From assembly GCA_946530565.1 (NCBI GenBank), contig CAMNAE010000024.1:1-11770 (forward strand): a stretch of DNA of 11,770 nucleotides, written 5' to 3'. The DNA is from an uncultured Oscillibacter sp. GTDB lineage: Bacteria; Bacillota; Clostridia; Oscillospirales; Oscillospiraceae. Below, in pieces: positions 5,430 through 11,770 of this stretch (positions within the stretch are counted from its first letter, which is position 1; the number at the start of each line of letters is the position of its first letter). Position numbers and translations under genes: made by a program. The notes under the pieces were generated by a model. That model was not told the origin of the DNA, did no database searches, and saw only the letters and a program-made list of their open reading frames with translations.

Positions 5430-7346
5430 ATGAAAAAGATGACCCGCAGAGCGCTTTCACTGCTGCTTACGGCAGCGATGGCCTGCAGTCTGCTGTCCGC
5501 GTCGGTCATGGCCGCGCCGGGCGCGGGCGACAGCTTCGAAACGGTCGCAAAGGACGCAAACCTGGCGCTCGGCACATCCGGCACTGCGTCGGCCGCGGCC
5601 GCGGGGCGGAGCGTGGAGCTCAGTGCGCCCCTGCCGGAGGAATATGACGCCGCCGCAGGTCCGGTCATGCTGCTCGTAAAGGCGCAGGACGGATCTGAGA
5701 GCGCTCTGCGCTTCATCCGCGCCGAAAAGAGCGGGGAAAACGCCGTCGCGACCGTGCAGCAGAACGGCGCCGCGCGCTTTGCTTATGCCGCGGCACAGCT
5801 CCCGCTCGACCAGGGCGGCATCGAGGATTTCACGGTCGATTACAACGCTGCGAAGCAGACGATCAGCTACAGCGGCGAGCTCGCGATCACGTCGGACCTT
5901 GCGATCCTGTGCTACGAGGGCCATACCGAGACCGAGCGCCTCGCCGGCCTGCGCTTTACCTGCTATCTCGATGACGCGCTGATCCGCACGCTTACGAGCG
6001 TCGACGGCGACGACATCAGACTCACAGGCGCGACGTTCAACGGCGTGCCCGTCTTTACGCTCAACGATGCCGGCGTCGACGCTGAGAGCGGCGCCTGGGC
6101 CGAGTATCGCCTGAGCGACGAGGCACTTGAGGCCTTCAAAGGCTTCACCGGCTCCGCAACAGAATTCGTCTCCGCGCTGCATGGCCGCATGACGATGACC
6201 TGCTCCGGACAGGTGGACCGCGACAGACTGCGCAGCGCCCTGAATGCCGACTCCGAGCTCTGGAGCTATGCCCGCATGGAGATCAGCTACACAGGCGGCG
6301 CCGTGCCGCGCATCGGCGCAAAGTACATCGTCGTGCCTGCCGCAATGGGCGGCGGCAGGATCAGCTTCGCCGATGGCTCCTCCGACGGTCCTTCCGGCGG
6401 CAGCACGCCGGCGCCGCTGATTGAGATCCGGGACGGCGCGCATACCGTGACAACGATCACCACGCCCGACGGCAAGGAGCACAGCGGCTCCGTAAGTGTG
6501 ACGCCCGGCAAGACGGTCACCGTCCGCACGAAGGATACTGACCCCGCCGAGCGCATCCGCACGATCCGCGTGACCGATGCCGCGGGCAAGACCGTGCCTG
6601 TCACCGAGCTGGAAAGCGGCGTCTACACCTTTGTCGTGCCGAGCAGCCGAACGCTCAGCATTTCGCCCGTCGTCGCCTCCGCAGTCTTCGACCCTGATGA
6701 GACCGGTGTTTCAGCCGTTTTGGAGACCGCGAAGCACAACGCCTTTATGCAGGGCTACACCGACGGCAGCTTCCGCCCCGGCCGCAACATCTCAAGAGCC
6801 GAGGTCGCGGTGATTTTCAACCGGCTTCTGAAGGACCATCCGGCGAAGGTCGTCGACCCGCACTATGAAGATGTTCCCGAGAATGCCTGGTACAAGGACG
6901 CGGTCGACGAGCTCTCGACGCTCGGCGTGATCCGCGGCGTCGGAGACGGCACGAACTTCGCCCCGAACGCCCCGATCACACGTGCGCAGTTCGTCGCGAT
7001 GGCCGTCCGCTTTACTGACGCGACCGTCGCCGGCCGGACCTTCAGCGACGTGCCGGCAGGTTACTGGGCGGAGGCTTATATCCGCACGGCCGCGTACTAC
7101 GGCTGGGTGACCGGCTTTGAGGACGGCACCTTCGGCCCGACCCGCAATATCACGCGCGCGCAGGCGGCGGCGATCTTTAACCGCATGCTTTGCCGCCTCG
7201 CCGACGCGAACGCGATCGACGCCGGCGCGTTCCGGACGTTCACCGATGTGAATAGCGGATACTGGGCCTGGTATGATATCGCCGAGGCGACCTACACGCA
7301 TGGCTTCACGATGAGTGCCGATAAAACGCAGGAGACCTGGAAGTAA
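5430..7346 (+). CDS. Secreted SLH-domain surface protein, unknown N-terminal region
   Basis: 638 residues from ATG 5430, behind AAAGGAGA (5413-5420), 40 bases after the previous stop; the open frame continues upstream but lacks an RBS. A signal peptide (1-28; MKKMTRR, hydrophobic core, cleavage after SVMA) sends it out by Sec. Residues 29-310 form an unrecognised, mixed alpha/beta region with three Cys (161, 178, 258). A Gly/Ser/Pro linker (314-330) is followed by a beta-rich module (330-420). Three SLH repeats (about 430-592) carry the signatures GYTDGSFRPGRNISRAE, GVGDGTNFAPNAPITRAQ and GFEDGTFGPTRNITRAQ, plus a trailing TFTDVNSGYWA half-repeat. SLH domains bind secondary cell-wall polymer. 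As last gene of the operon it may anchor or organise the polymer made by the locus; that link is inference. It could instead be a structural S-layer protein. Confidence 0.85.
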   Translation: MKKMTRRALSLLLTAAMACSLLSASVMAAPGAGDSFETVAKDANLALGTSGTASAAAAGRSVELSAPLPEEYDAAAGPVMLLVKAQDGSESALRFIRAEKSGENAVATVQQNGAARFAYAAAQLPLDQGGIEDFTVDYNAAKQTISYSGELAITSDLAILCYEGHTETERLAGLRFTCYLDDALIRTLTSVDGDDIRLTGATFNGVPVFTLNDAGVDAESGAWAEYRLSDEALEAFKGFTGSATEFVSALHGRMTMTCSGQVDRDRLRSALNADSELWSYARMEISYTGGAVPRIGAKYIVVPAAMGGGRISFADGSSDGPSGGSTPAPLIEIRDGAHTVTTITTPDGKEHSGSVSVTPGKTVTVRTKDTDPAERIRTIRVTDAAGKTVPVTELESGVYTFVVPSSRTLSISPVVASAVFDPDETGVSAVLETAKHNAFMQGYTDGSFRPGRNISRAEVAVIFNRLLKDHPAKVVDPHYEDVPENAWYKDAVDELSTLGVIRGVGDGTNFAPNAPITRAQFVAMAVRFTDATVAGRTFSDVPAGYWAEAYIRTAAYYGWVTGFEDGTFGPTRNITRAQAAAIFNRMLCRLADANAIDAGAFRTFTDVNSGYWAWYDIAEATYTHGFTMSADKTQETWK

Positions 7347-7363
7347 GGATCAGCAGATACCAG

Positions 7364-7395
7364 CAGGGGGCGGCCGTTCGGCCGCCCCCTGTTTT
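7364..7395 (+). terminator. Rho-independent terminator
   Basis: A perfect 12-bp GC-rich stem (7364-7375 with 7380-7391) closes a 4-base GTTC loop and is followed by TTTT (7392-7395). It lies 18 bases after the SLH protein stop and just before a new promoter, marking the end of the 872-7346 operon. Confidence 0.93.
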
Positions 7396-7406
7396 GCGCC
7401 TCGCTC

Positions 7407-7435
7407 TTGTTTTCGCCTGCGGAACATGGTATCAT
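7407..7435 (+). promoter_or_regulatory. Extended -10 promoter for the deacetylase-hemW operon
   Basis: TTGTTT (7407-7412) and TATCAT (7430-7435) have a 17-base spacer, with a TGn extension (7427-7429) directly before the -10. Predicted start is near 7442. That would leave ATG 7441 effectively without a leader and favours ATG 7483 as the start of the deacetylase. Confidence 0.65.
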
Positions 7436-7482
7436 CAGGGATGAAAAAACGGGCGCATGCCCGGGAAGGCAGAGAAAAGCAT

Positions 7483-9264
7483 ATGAACAGGATGAGAAAG
7501 ATCACAAACGGGCTGCTGGGCGCCGTTCTGGCGCTGGCGCTGCTTTTGCCGCTTGGCGGTGCGGTCGTGCCCGAGGCGCGGGCCGAGGAGGACACGGGGG
7601 CGAAGCTCCTTGCGATCACCTTTGACGACGGCCCCTCTCAGTATACCAACGAGCTGCTCGACGGGCTCAAGGCGCGCGGCGCGAAGGCGACGTTCTTCAT
7701 GTGCGGCGTGAACGGCGGCAACGGCACGGTCAAGCACCGCGCCGAGATGGAGCGCATGCTCGCTGAGGGCCACCAGCTCGCCAACCACACCTGGTCCCAC
7801 GCGTCTTTCGGGCGGCTGGGCGCGGCAAAGATCAAGTCCGAGGTCGCGGCGGTCGAGGAAGCGCTCTTTGACGTCGTCGGCGGGGCGTACATGGATCTCG
7901 TGCGCACGCCCGGCGGCGCGAACAACGCGACGATCCGCGCAAACGTCGGCCATCCGGTCATCACCTGGCGCCTCGACCCGATGGACTGGCGCGACCGGAA
8001 CGAGGATACGGTCTATAACCGCATCGTCGAGCGCGCAAAGGACGGCGACGTGATCCTGCTCCACGACCTGTATCTCACGAGCGTGCGCGGCGGCCTCCGC
8101 GCGATCGACACGCTCCAGCAGCAGGGCTACGAGTTCGTGACCGTCTCCGAGCTCTTCCGCCGCCGCGGCGTGTACCTTGAAAACGGCGTCTTTTACAACT
8201 CCGCTCCGAACAAGGGCATCAACCGCCCGGGCTACAGCGCGCCGAAGCTCTCGGTGAGCTACAACGCCGCGGGCGATACGCTCGTCTCGGTCACCGGCCT
8301 TGAGAGCTGGATGGATGTGCGCTACACGCTCGACGGCTCGGCCCCGACGCTCAGGAGCCCCAAGTACACCGGGCCGATCACCCTGAAAGAGACCGCGACG
8401 GTCAGTGCGGCGGGCTTTGACCGCTTCGCAACGCGCACGCCGGTCGCCTCTGAGGAGATCGCCGGCAACGTCTGCGCGCAGCCGGTGCTGACCTCCGCCG
8501 AGGGCGGCACCCTGACCTTTACGACCGCGACGCCCGGCGCTTCTGTCTACTACACGACCGACGGCTCGAACCCGGTGAGCAGCGGCGTTCCCGCCTCCGG
8601 CGCGATCGAGGCGGGCCTCATCACCCGCGTGATCCCCCGCGCCTCCGGCCGCATCGACAGCCCTGAGCTCACGGTCACCCGCGCCGCCGACGGCAGCTAC
8701 TTCACCGACGTGCCGATCGACCACCACGACTACCTGCCGATCTCCCGCGCCCATGAGGCGGGCTTCATGAACGGCGTAGCAGATTTCGTCTTCGCGCCCG
8801 GCGGCGCGACGACGCGCGCGCAGCTCGTGAGCATCCTCTACCGCATGGCAGGGGAGCCCGCCGTCGACCTTTCGGGACTGGAAGCGCGCTTTTCCGATGT
8901 GAAGGCCGGCGACTGGTGTGCAGCGGCCGTTGAATGGGCGGCCGCAAACGGCGTCGTGAACGGCGTGGACGGCAGGTTCCTGCCCACGGCCGGCTTAAAG
9001 CGCGAGCAGGCTGCCGCGATCCTCACACGTTACGCCGCCTCGCTCGGCCTCGATACCGCGTCGGGGGACCTTGGCGCGTATCCCGACGCGGACAAGGTGA
9101 GCGAGTACGCGCGTGACGCCTTCGCCTGGTGCCTCTCCGAGGGTCTGCTTGAGGCGCAGAGCGGCGCGCTCCGCCCGGCCGACATCGCCACGCGCGGCCA
9201 GATGGCGCGCATGGTCACGGCGCTCTCCGCCGCGGCGGACGCCGAGGGCGGCGAAAACGCATGA
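7483..9264 (+). CDS. Secreted polysaccharide deacetylase with CHB_HEX-like and SLH domains
   Basis: 593 residues from ATG 7483. ATG 7441 and 7492 are alternatives and the RBS is weak (GGAAGG, AGAGAA). A signal peptide (1-34, cleavage after EARA) precedes a NodB-type domain (about 40-225). Its motifs are TFDDGP (46-51), NHTWSH (101-106, metal His102/His106), RTPGG (141-145), DPMDW (165-169) and ILLHD with catalytic His194. The family removes N-acetyl groups from peptidoglycan or other amino-sugar polymers using a divalent metal. Two segments with Y-T-x-D-G-S-x-P (280-288 and 357-364) resemble CHB_HEX_C/Fn3-like modules that extend the catalytic domain. Three SLH repeats (about 407-582; e.g. 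GGATTRAQ, GLKREQ, DIATRGQ) fix it to the wall; the last two lack the usual TRAE. The substrate may be peptidoglycan or the locus polymer and cannot be told from sequence. Confidence 0.92.
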   Translation: MNRMRKITNGLLGAVLALALLLPLGGAVVPEARAEEDTGAKLLAITFDDGPSQYTNELLDGLKARGAKATFFMCGVNGGNGTVKHRAEMERMLAEGHQLANHTWSHASFGRLGAAKIKSEVAAVEEALFDVVGGAYMDLVRTPGGANNATIRANVGHPVITWRLDPMDWRDRNEDTVYNRIVERAKDGDVILLHDLYLTSVRGGLRAIDTLQQQGYEFVTVSELFRRRGVYLENGVFYNSAPNKGINRPGYSAPKLSVSYNAAGDTLVSVTGLESWMDVRYTLDGSAPTLRSPKYTGPITLKETATVSAAGFDRFATRTPVASEEIAGNVCAQPVLTSAEGGTLTFTTATPGASVYYTTDGSNPVSSGVPASGAIEAGLITRVIPRASGRIDSPELTVTRAADGSYFTDVPIDHHDYLPISRAHEAGFMNGVADFVFAPGGATTRAQLVSILYRMAGEPAVDLSGLEARFSDVKAGDWCAAAVEWAAANGVVNGVDGRFLPTAGLKREQAAAILTRYAASLGLDTASGDLGAYPDADKVSEYARDAFAWCLSEGLLEAQSGALRPADIATRGQMARMVTALSAAADAEGGENA

Positions 9265-10514
9265 GCCTCTTTTCACGTTCGACAGCAGAGGGCGCGGCAT
9301 CCCCGCGCCCTCTGGGGCTTTATATCCATATCCCGTTCTGCAGGGCGAAGTGCGCCTACTGCGATTTCTATTCGCTCAAGTGCGCCGAGGGTGAAATGGA
9401 CGCCTATGCCGCGGCGCTCACGCGGCAGCTGAAGGAATACGCGCCCTGGTGCAAGGGCTACGCGGTCGATACCGTCTACTTCGGCGGCGGCACGCCGAGC
9501 TATTTCGGCGCCGGGCGGCTGTCAGAGCTCCTCGGCGTGATCCGGCGGCACTATGCCGTCACAAAGGACGCCGAGATCACGTTTGAGGCGAACCCCGACA
9601 GCGCCCGCGACGTGAAGGACCTGAAGCGCCTGAAACGCGCCGGCTTCAACCGCATCTCGCTCGGCATGCAGTCCTCGGACGCGGCACTCTTAAAGGCGAT
9701 CGGGCGCATCCACAGTCCCGCGGAGACAGAGGAGGCCGTCGCCGCGGCGCGGCGGGCGGGCTTTTCAAACCTCTCGCTCGACCTCATCTACGGCCTGCCC
9801 GGTCAGAGCCGGGAGCAGTGGGCACAGGACCTTGCCGCAGCGCTCGCGCTGCAGCCGGAGCATCTTTCCTGCTACGGGCTCAAGCTGGAGCCCGGCACGC
9901 CCCTGTACGAACGGCGCGCGCTGCTCGACCTTCCGGGCGACGACGCGCAGGCCGACATGTATCTTGCCGCCGTGAAAACGCTCGGGGACGCCGGCTACGG
10001 GCAATATGAGATCTCGAATTTCGCAAAGCCCGGGCGCGAAAGCCGGCACAACCTGAAATACTGGCGGCTTGAGGAATATCTCGGCTTCGGCCCCGGTGCG
10101 CACTCCGACAGCGGCGGCGTGCGCTTCGCCTGGCCGCGGGATCTGCAGGGCTATATCGCCACCGCCGGCACGCCGGCGCTCCTCCCCTCGGAGCGCGACG
10201 AGATCCCGCCTGCCGACCGCGACAGCGAGTATCTGATGCTCGGCCTCAGGACCGCCGAGGGCATCTCGAAGCGCGTTTATGAGCGCCGCTTCTTCCGGCC
10301 CTTCGCCGTCCTCGAGCCCTTTTTAAGGCGCTGCGCCGCCGCCGGCTACGCCCTCGAGCCCGAGAGCGGGCACTGGCGGCTCACGCCGCAGGGCTTCCTC
10401 GTCTCGAACCAGATCATCGGCGAGCTGCTCGATGTGATGAACGCCGACAAGCTCCGCCGGGCGGAGGCGGACGAAAAACACGATTACAGAATGTTTATTC
10501 CGGAGGGAAAATAA
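9261..10514 (+). CDS. hemW: HemW-like radical SAM heme chaperone
   Basis: 417 residues starting at ATG 9261, whose ATGA overlaps the deacetylase stop. The [4Fe-4S] SAM-binding motif is CRAKCAYCDF (Cys27, Cys31, Cys34). The CxxxCxxC-x-F form, with Phe where HemN has a fourth Cys, together with the RHNLKYW motif, points to HemW, a heme-binding chaperone for respiratory enzymes, rather than coproporphyrinogen dehydrogenase. GGGTPS (75-80) is the SAM-contacting glycine motif, and a HemN_C-type winged-helix tail lies at about 340-400. The conserved part begins at LGLYIHIPFC (residue 18). The first ~17 residues are non-conserved-looking and are encoded over a 12-bp hairpin. No other in-frame ATG, GTG or TTG lies between 9264 and the conserved core. 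Translational coupling to a cell-wall enzyme is unusual for hemW. Confidence 0.9.
   Translation: MSLFSRSTAEGAASPRPLGLYIHIPFCRAKCAYCDFYSLKCAEGEMDAYAAALTRQLKEYAPWCKGYAVDTVYFGGGTPSYFGAGRLSELLGVIRRHYAVTKDAEITFEANPDSARDVKDLKRLKRAGFNRISLGMQSSDAALLKAIGRIHSPAETEEAVAAARRAGFSNLSLDLIYGLPGQSREQWAQDLAAALALQPEHLSCYGLKLEPGTPLYERRALLDLPGDDAQADMYLAAVKTLGDAGYGQYEISNFAKPGRESRHNLKYWRLEEYLGFGPGAHSDSGGVRFAWPRDLQGYIATAGTPALLPSERDEIPPADRDSEYLMLGLRTAEGISKRVYERRFFRPFAVLEPFLRRCAAAGYALEPESGHWRLTPQGFLVSNQIIGELLDVMNADKLRRAEADEKHDYRMFIPEGK
9286..9314 (+). other. 12-bp perfect hairpin in the 5' coding region of hemW
   Basis: The arm 9286-9297 pairs perfectly with 9303-9314 around a 5-base CATCC loop, 22 bases after the deacetylase stop. 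It has terminator-like strength and position, but the following bases are GGGCTTTATA, not a T-tract. It encodes residues 9-18 of hemW. It may attenuate transcription into hemW or protect the 3' end of the deacetylase message. Confidence 0.7.
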
Positions 10515-10517
10515 CAG

Positions 10518-11555
10518 ATGGGCGTCTATTCGACCGGCCAGTGGGTCGTACTCTTCTTCCTCTACGGCTTTCTCGGCTGGATCTGGGAGTGCTGCTGGGT
10601 CTCGGCCCATGAAAAGCGCTGGGTGAACCGCGGCTTCCTGCACGGGCCGTTTCTGCCGATCTACGCCTTCGGCGCGATCATCATCCTCTTCGTCACGCTG
10701 CCGGTGCAGGGGAGCTATCCCCTCATGTTCGTATTTGCGATGGTCAGCGCGACGGCGCTCGAGCTTGTGACCGGCTGGGGCATGGAGCGCCTCTTCCACA
10801 TGCGCTACTGGGACTACTCCGACCGGCCGTTTCAGCTCGGCGGGTACATCTGCCTGCGCTCCTCGCTCGCCTGGGGCGTACTCGGGATCCTGGTCGTCAA
10901 GGTCATCCACCAGCCGGTCGCGGCATTTTTGGCAGAGATTCCGGCGGTCGCGATCGACCCGCTCGGCCATGCGCTCGTGGCGGCCCTCGCGGTGGATACG
11001 ACCCTTTCTGCCCGCGCTGCCTTCGACCTCAGGGATACGCTCGAGCGATTGAGCGCCGAGAATGAGGACATCCGGCGGCTCCTCAGGCGCGCGGAGATCG
11101 CCCAGACCTTCGCTGAAGACGACCTGCGGCGTTTCCGTGCGCGCATGAACGGGAGCCGGGAGGCCTGGGAGGCGCGCGCAAAGGCCTTGCGCGGCAGCGG
11201 CGCGCAGCGGGCCGCCGCGATGCTCGAGAGCTACCGGGCCATGAACCGGGAGCTGCTCGACACGCTCGAGACGATCGCGGACTCGGTCTCCGGGGCGCTG
11301 CCGCATCCGGCGCAGCTCACGCCTGACGACCACAGCTTCGTTTCCGAGCTCCGCCGCGCGCGCATGGCGGCAAAACAGGGCGTCGCGCTGCGCGCGGAGG
11401 CCTATTCCGGCATGCTGCGGCAGCTGCGCGGCAACCCCGGCGCGGTGAGCCGCATGGCCGAGGCGATGAAGCTTTTAAAGACGATGGAGCGCGAGAGCCG
11501 CGGGAAAAAACCGACGGAAGCGGAGAAAAATCACGACAATTCGGCGCAGCTTTAG
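10518..11555 (+). CDS. CmpB-family (DUF1113) putative ABC transporter permease with helical tail
   Basis: 345 residues; ATG 10518 follows GGAGGG (10502-10507), three bases after the hemW stop. The first ~165 residues are a multi-pass membrane domain with segments near 8-28, 46-62, 68-86, 113-131 and 148-165. They carry the family motifs NRGFLHGPFLPIYAFGA (37-53), GWGMERLFHMRYWDYSD (86-102) and ICLRSSLAWG (111-120). The family (PF06541, common in Firmicutes) is annotated as an ABC permease by similarity, but its transport role is not established. Residues 166-345 form a charged, Arg/Glu-rich, probably cytoplasmic helical region with coiled-coil character, ending in a Lys-rich tail. I recognise no domain in this tail. 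Co-transcription with hemW and the deacetylase is likely because the gaps are 3 bases or overlaps. Confidence 0.85.
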   Translation: MGVYSTGQWVVLFFLYGFLGWIWECCWVSAHEKRWVNRGFLHGPFLPIYAFGAIIILFVTLPVQGSYPLMFVFAMVSATALELVTGWGMERLFHMRYWDYSDRPFQLGGYICLRSSLAWGVLGILVVKVIHQPVAAFLAEIPAVAIDPLGHALVAALAVDTTLSARAAFDLRDTLERLSAENEDIRRLLRRAEIAQTFAEDDLRRFRARMNGSREAWEARAKALRGSGAQRAAAMLESYRAMNRELLDTLETIADSVSGALPHPAQLTPDDHSFVSELRRARMAAKQGVALRAEAYSGMLRQLRGNPGAVSRMAEAMKLLKTMERESRGKKPTEAEKNHDNSAQL

Positions 11556-11566
11556 CCGAAAGGCTA

Positions 11567-11595
11567 TTGACAATCCCGGGGGGCTGTGCTATCTT
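11567..11595 (+). promoter_or_regulatory. Sigma-A promoter for the last gene
   Basis: TTGACA (11567-11572) and TATCTT (11590-11595) are separated by 17 bases, 11 bases after the CmpB stop. Transcription would start near 11602, inside the palindrome at 11598-11616. No convincing terminator separates it from the upstream operon. Confidence 0.8.
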
Positions 11596-11597
11596 TT

Positions 11598-11616
11598 TTT
11601 GCGAATCATTCGCAAA
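11598..11616 (+). promoter_or_regulatory. Fur/Zur/PerR-type operator
   Basis: TTTGCGAAT-C-ATTCGCAAA is a perfect 9-1-9 inverted repeat. Its inner 15 bases, TGCGAATCATTCGCA, keep the AATnATT core shared by the 7-1-7 boxes of the Bacillus Fur family (Fur TGATAATnATTATCA, Zur TCGTAATnATTACGA, PerR TTATAATnATTATAA). It covers the predicted transcription start, where a bound repressor would block RNA polymerase. The identity of the regulator and the metal is unknown. Confidence 0.7.
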
Positions 11617-11620
11617 TTTG

Positions 11621-11651
11621 CGCAGACCGACCGCAGATAAGCAGTCTGCGG
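11621..11651 (+). other. Mutually exclusive leader hairpins
   Basis: The arm GTCTGCGG (11644-11651) can pair in two ways. TCTGCGG (11645-11651) pairs with CCGCAGA (11631-11637) over a 7-base loop. GTCTGCG (11644-11650) pairs with CGCAGAC (11621-11627) over a 16-base loop. Both cannot form at once. They lie in the 5' leader, 33 bases before ATG 11685. Confidence 0.5.
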
Positions 11652-11684
11652 GAGCGGATAATGCCGACAGGGGAGGCGGGGGAT

Positions 11685-11770
11685 ATGACGACCGGCAAGC
11701 GTTTTTCGGCGCTGGTCCTGGCGGCGATCGCCCTGCTTGTCCTCGTGACCTCGTCCGCCTTCCTCGTGCA
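11685..11770 (+). CDS. Signal-anchored or secreted protein, 3' partial
   Basis: ATG 11685 lies 8 bases after GGGAGG (11671-11676); an in-frame ATG at 11661 lacks such an RBS. Only 28 complete codons are visible, and the frame runs off the window. They encode MTTGKRFSALVLAAIALLVL followed by more hydrophobic residues, which fits a signal peptide or a single membrane segment. The promoter with a Fur-family-type operator suggests control by a metal or by peroxide. From memory, short clostridial membrane proteins with this kind of start and a downstream His/Cys-rich tail occur near metal-uptake genes, but the diagnostic part is outside the window, so the function is left open. Confidence 0.7.
   Translation, partial: MTTGKRFSALVLAAIALLVLVTSSAFLV

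Noticed and set aside
5457..6482. 341-codon open frame on the - strand
   Set aside because: It lies fully antisense to the SLH protein. It is a by-product of GC-rich codon use and has no RBS, motif or sensible composition.
7435..8754. 439-codon open frame on the - strand
   Set aside because: It is antisense to the deacetylase, whose NodB motifs are intact. The product is His/Arg/Val-rich and has no recognisable domain.
10323..11333. 336-codon open frame on the - strand
   Set aside because: It is antisense to the end of hemW and to the CmpB gene, both with clear family motifs and RBSs; a shadow frame.
11553..11566. TAGCC-GAAA-GGCTA hairpin after the CmpB gene as a terminator
   Set aside because: A 5-bp stem with no T-tract directly after it is too weak. 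The T-run at 11594-11600 starts at the -10 and is not linked to the stem.

Overview
The window is a GC-rich, gene-dense stretch with every supported gene on the + strand. Three things point to a Gram-positive anaerobe of the class Clostridia, probably a high-GC gut Oscillospiraceae-type lineage: S-layer-homology (SLH) domains, a CpsB/C/D-type exopolysaccharide phosphoregulatory module, and strong AGGAGG-type ribosome binding sites. That placement is an inference from gene content; no species can be named.

Layout. (1) 1-664 is the 3' part of a CHAP-domain cell-wall hydrolase whose 5' end lies outside the window. (2) 665-871 is an AT-rich regulatory gap with a near-consensus sigma-A promoter (743-771) that overlaps half of a spaced inverted repeat. 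(3) 872-7346 looks like one operon: a 68-residue peptide with a strong RBS, an HPr-kinase-like protein, a Wzz/CpsC chain-length protein, a CpsD/CapB tyrosine kinase with a Tyr-Gly-Arg tail, a CpsB-type PHP phosphatase, a PqqD-family peptide-binding protein, a single-pass protein with a duplicated Ala/Pro-rich linker, and a secreted SLH protein. It ends in a textbook 12-bp terminator (7364-7395). (4) A second promoter (7407-7435) drives a secreted polysaccharide deacetylase with a C-terminal SLH domain. The deacetylase stop codon overlaps the hemW start, and a CmpB-family membrane protein follows. (5) 11556-11770 carries a consensus promoter with a perfect 9-1-9 palindrome of Fur/Zur/PerR type at the expected transcription start. 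After it come two mutually exclusive leader hairpins and the first 28 codons of a membrane or secreted protein that runs off the window.

How the parts may work together. CpsC, CpsD and CpsB form the known phosphotyrosine switch for surface polysaccharide assembly. Interleaved with them are the three parts of a minimal peptide-modification system: a small peptide, an HPr-kinase-like putative Ser kinase, and a PqqD/RRE-like leader-binding protein. The operon ends with two exported proteins of unknown function, one with an SLH wall anchor. The most interesting reading is a surface-polymer locus coupled to a ribosomally made, possibly phosphorylated peptide. No glycosyltransferase, radical SAM maturase, lasso cyclase or exporter is visible in the window, so this remains a hypothesis.
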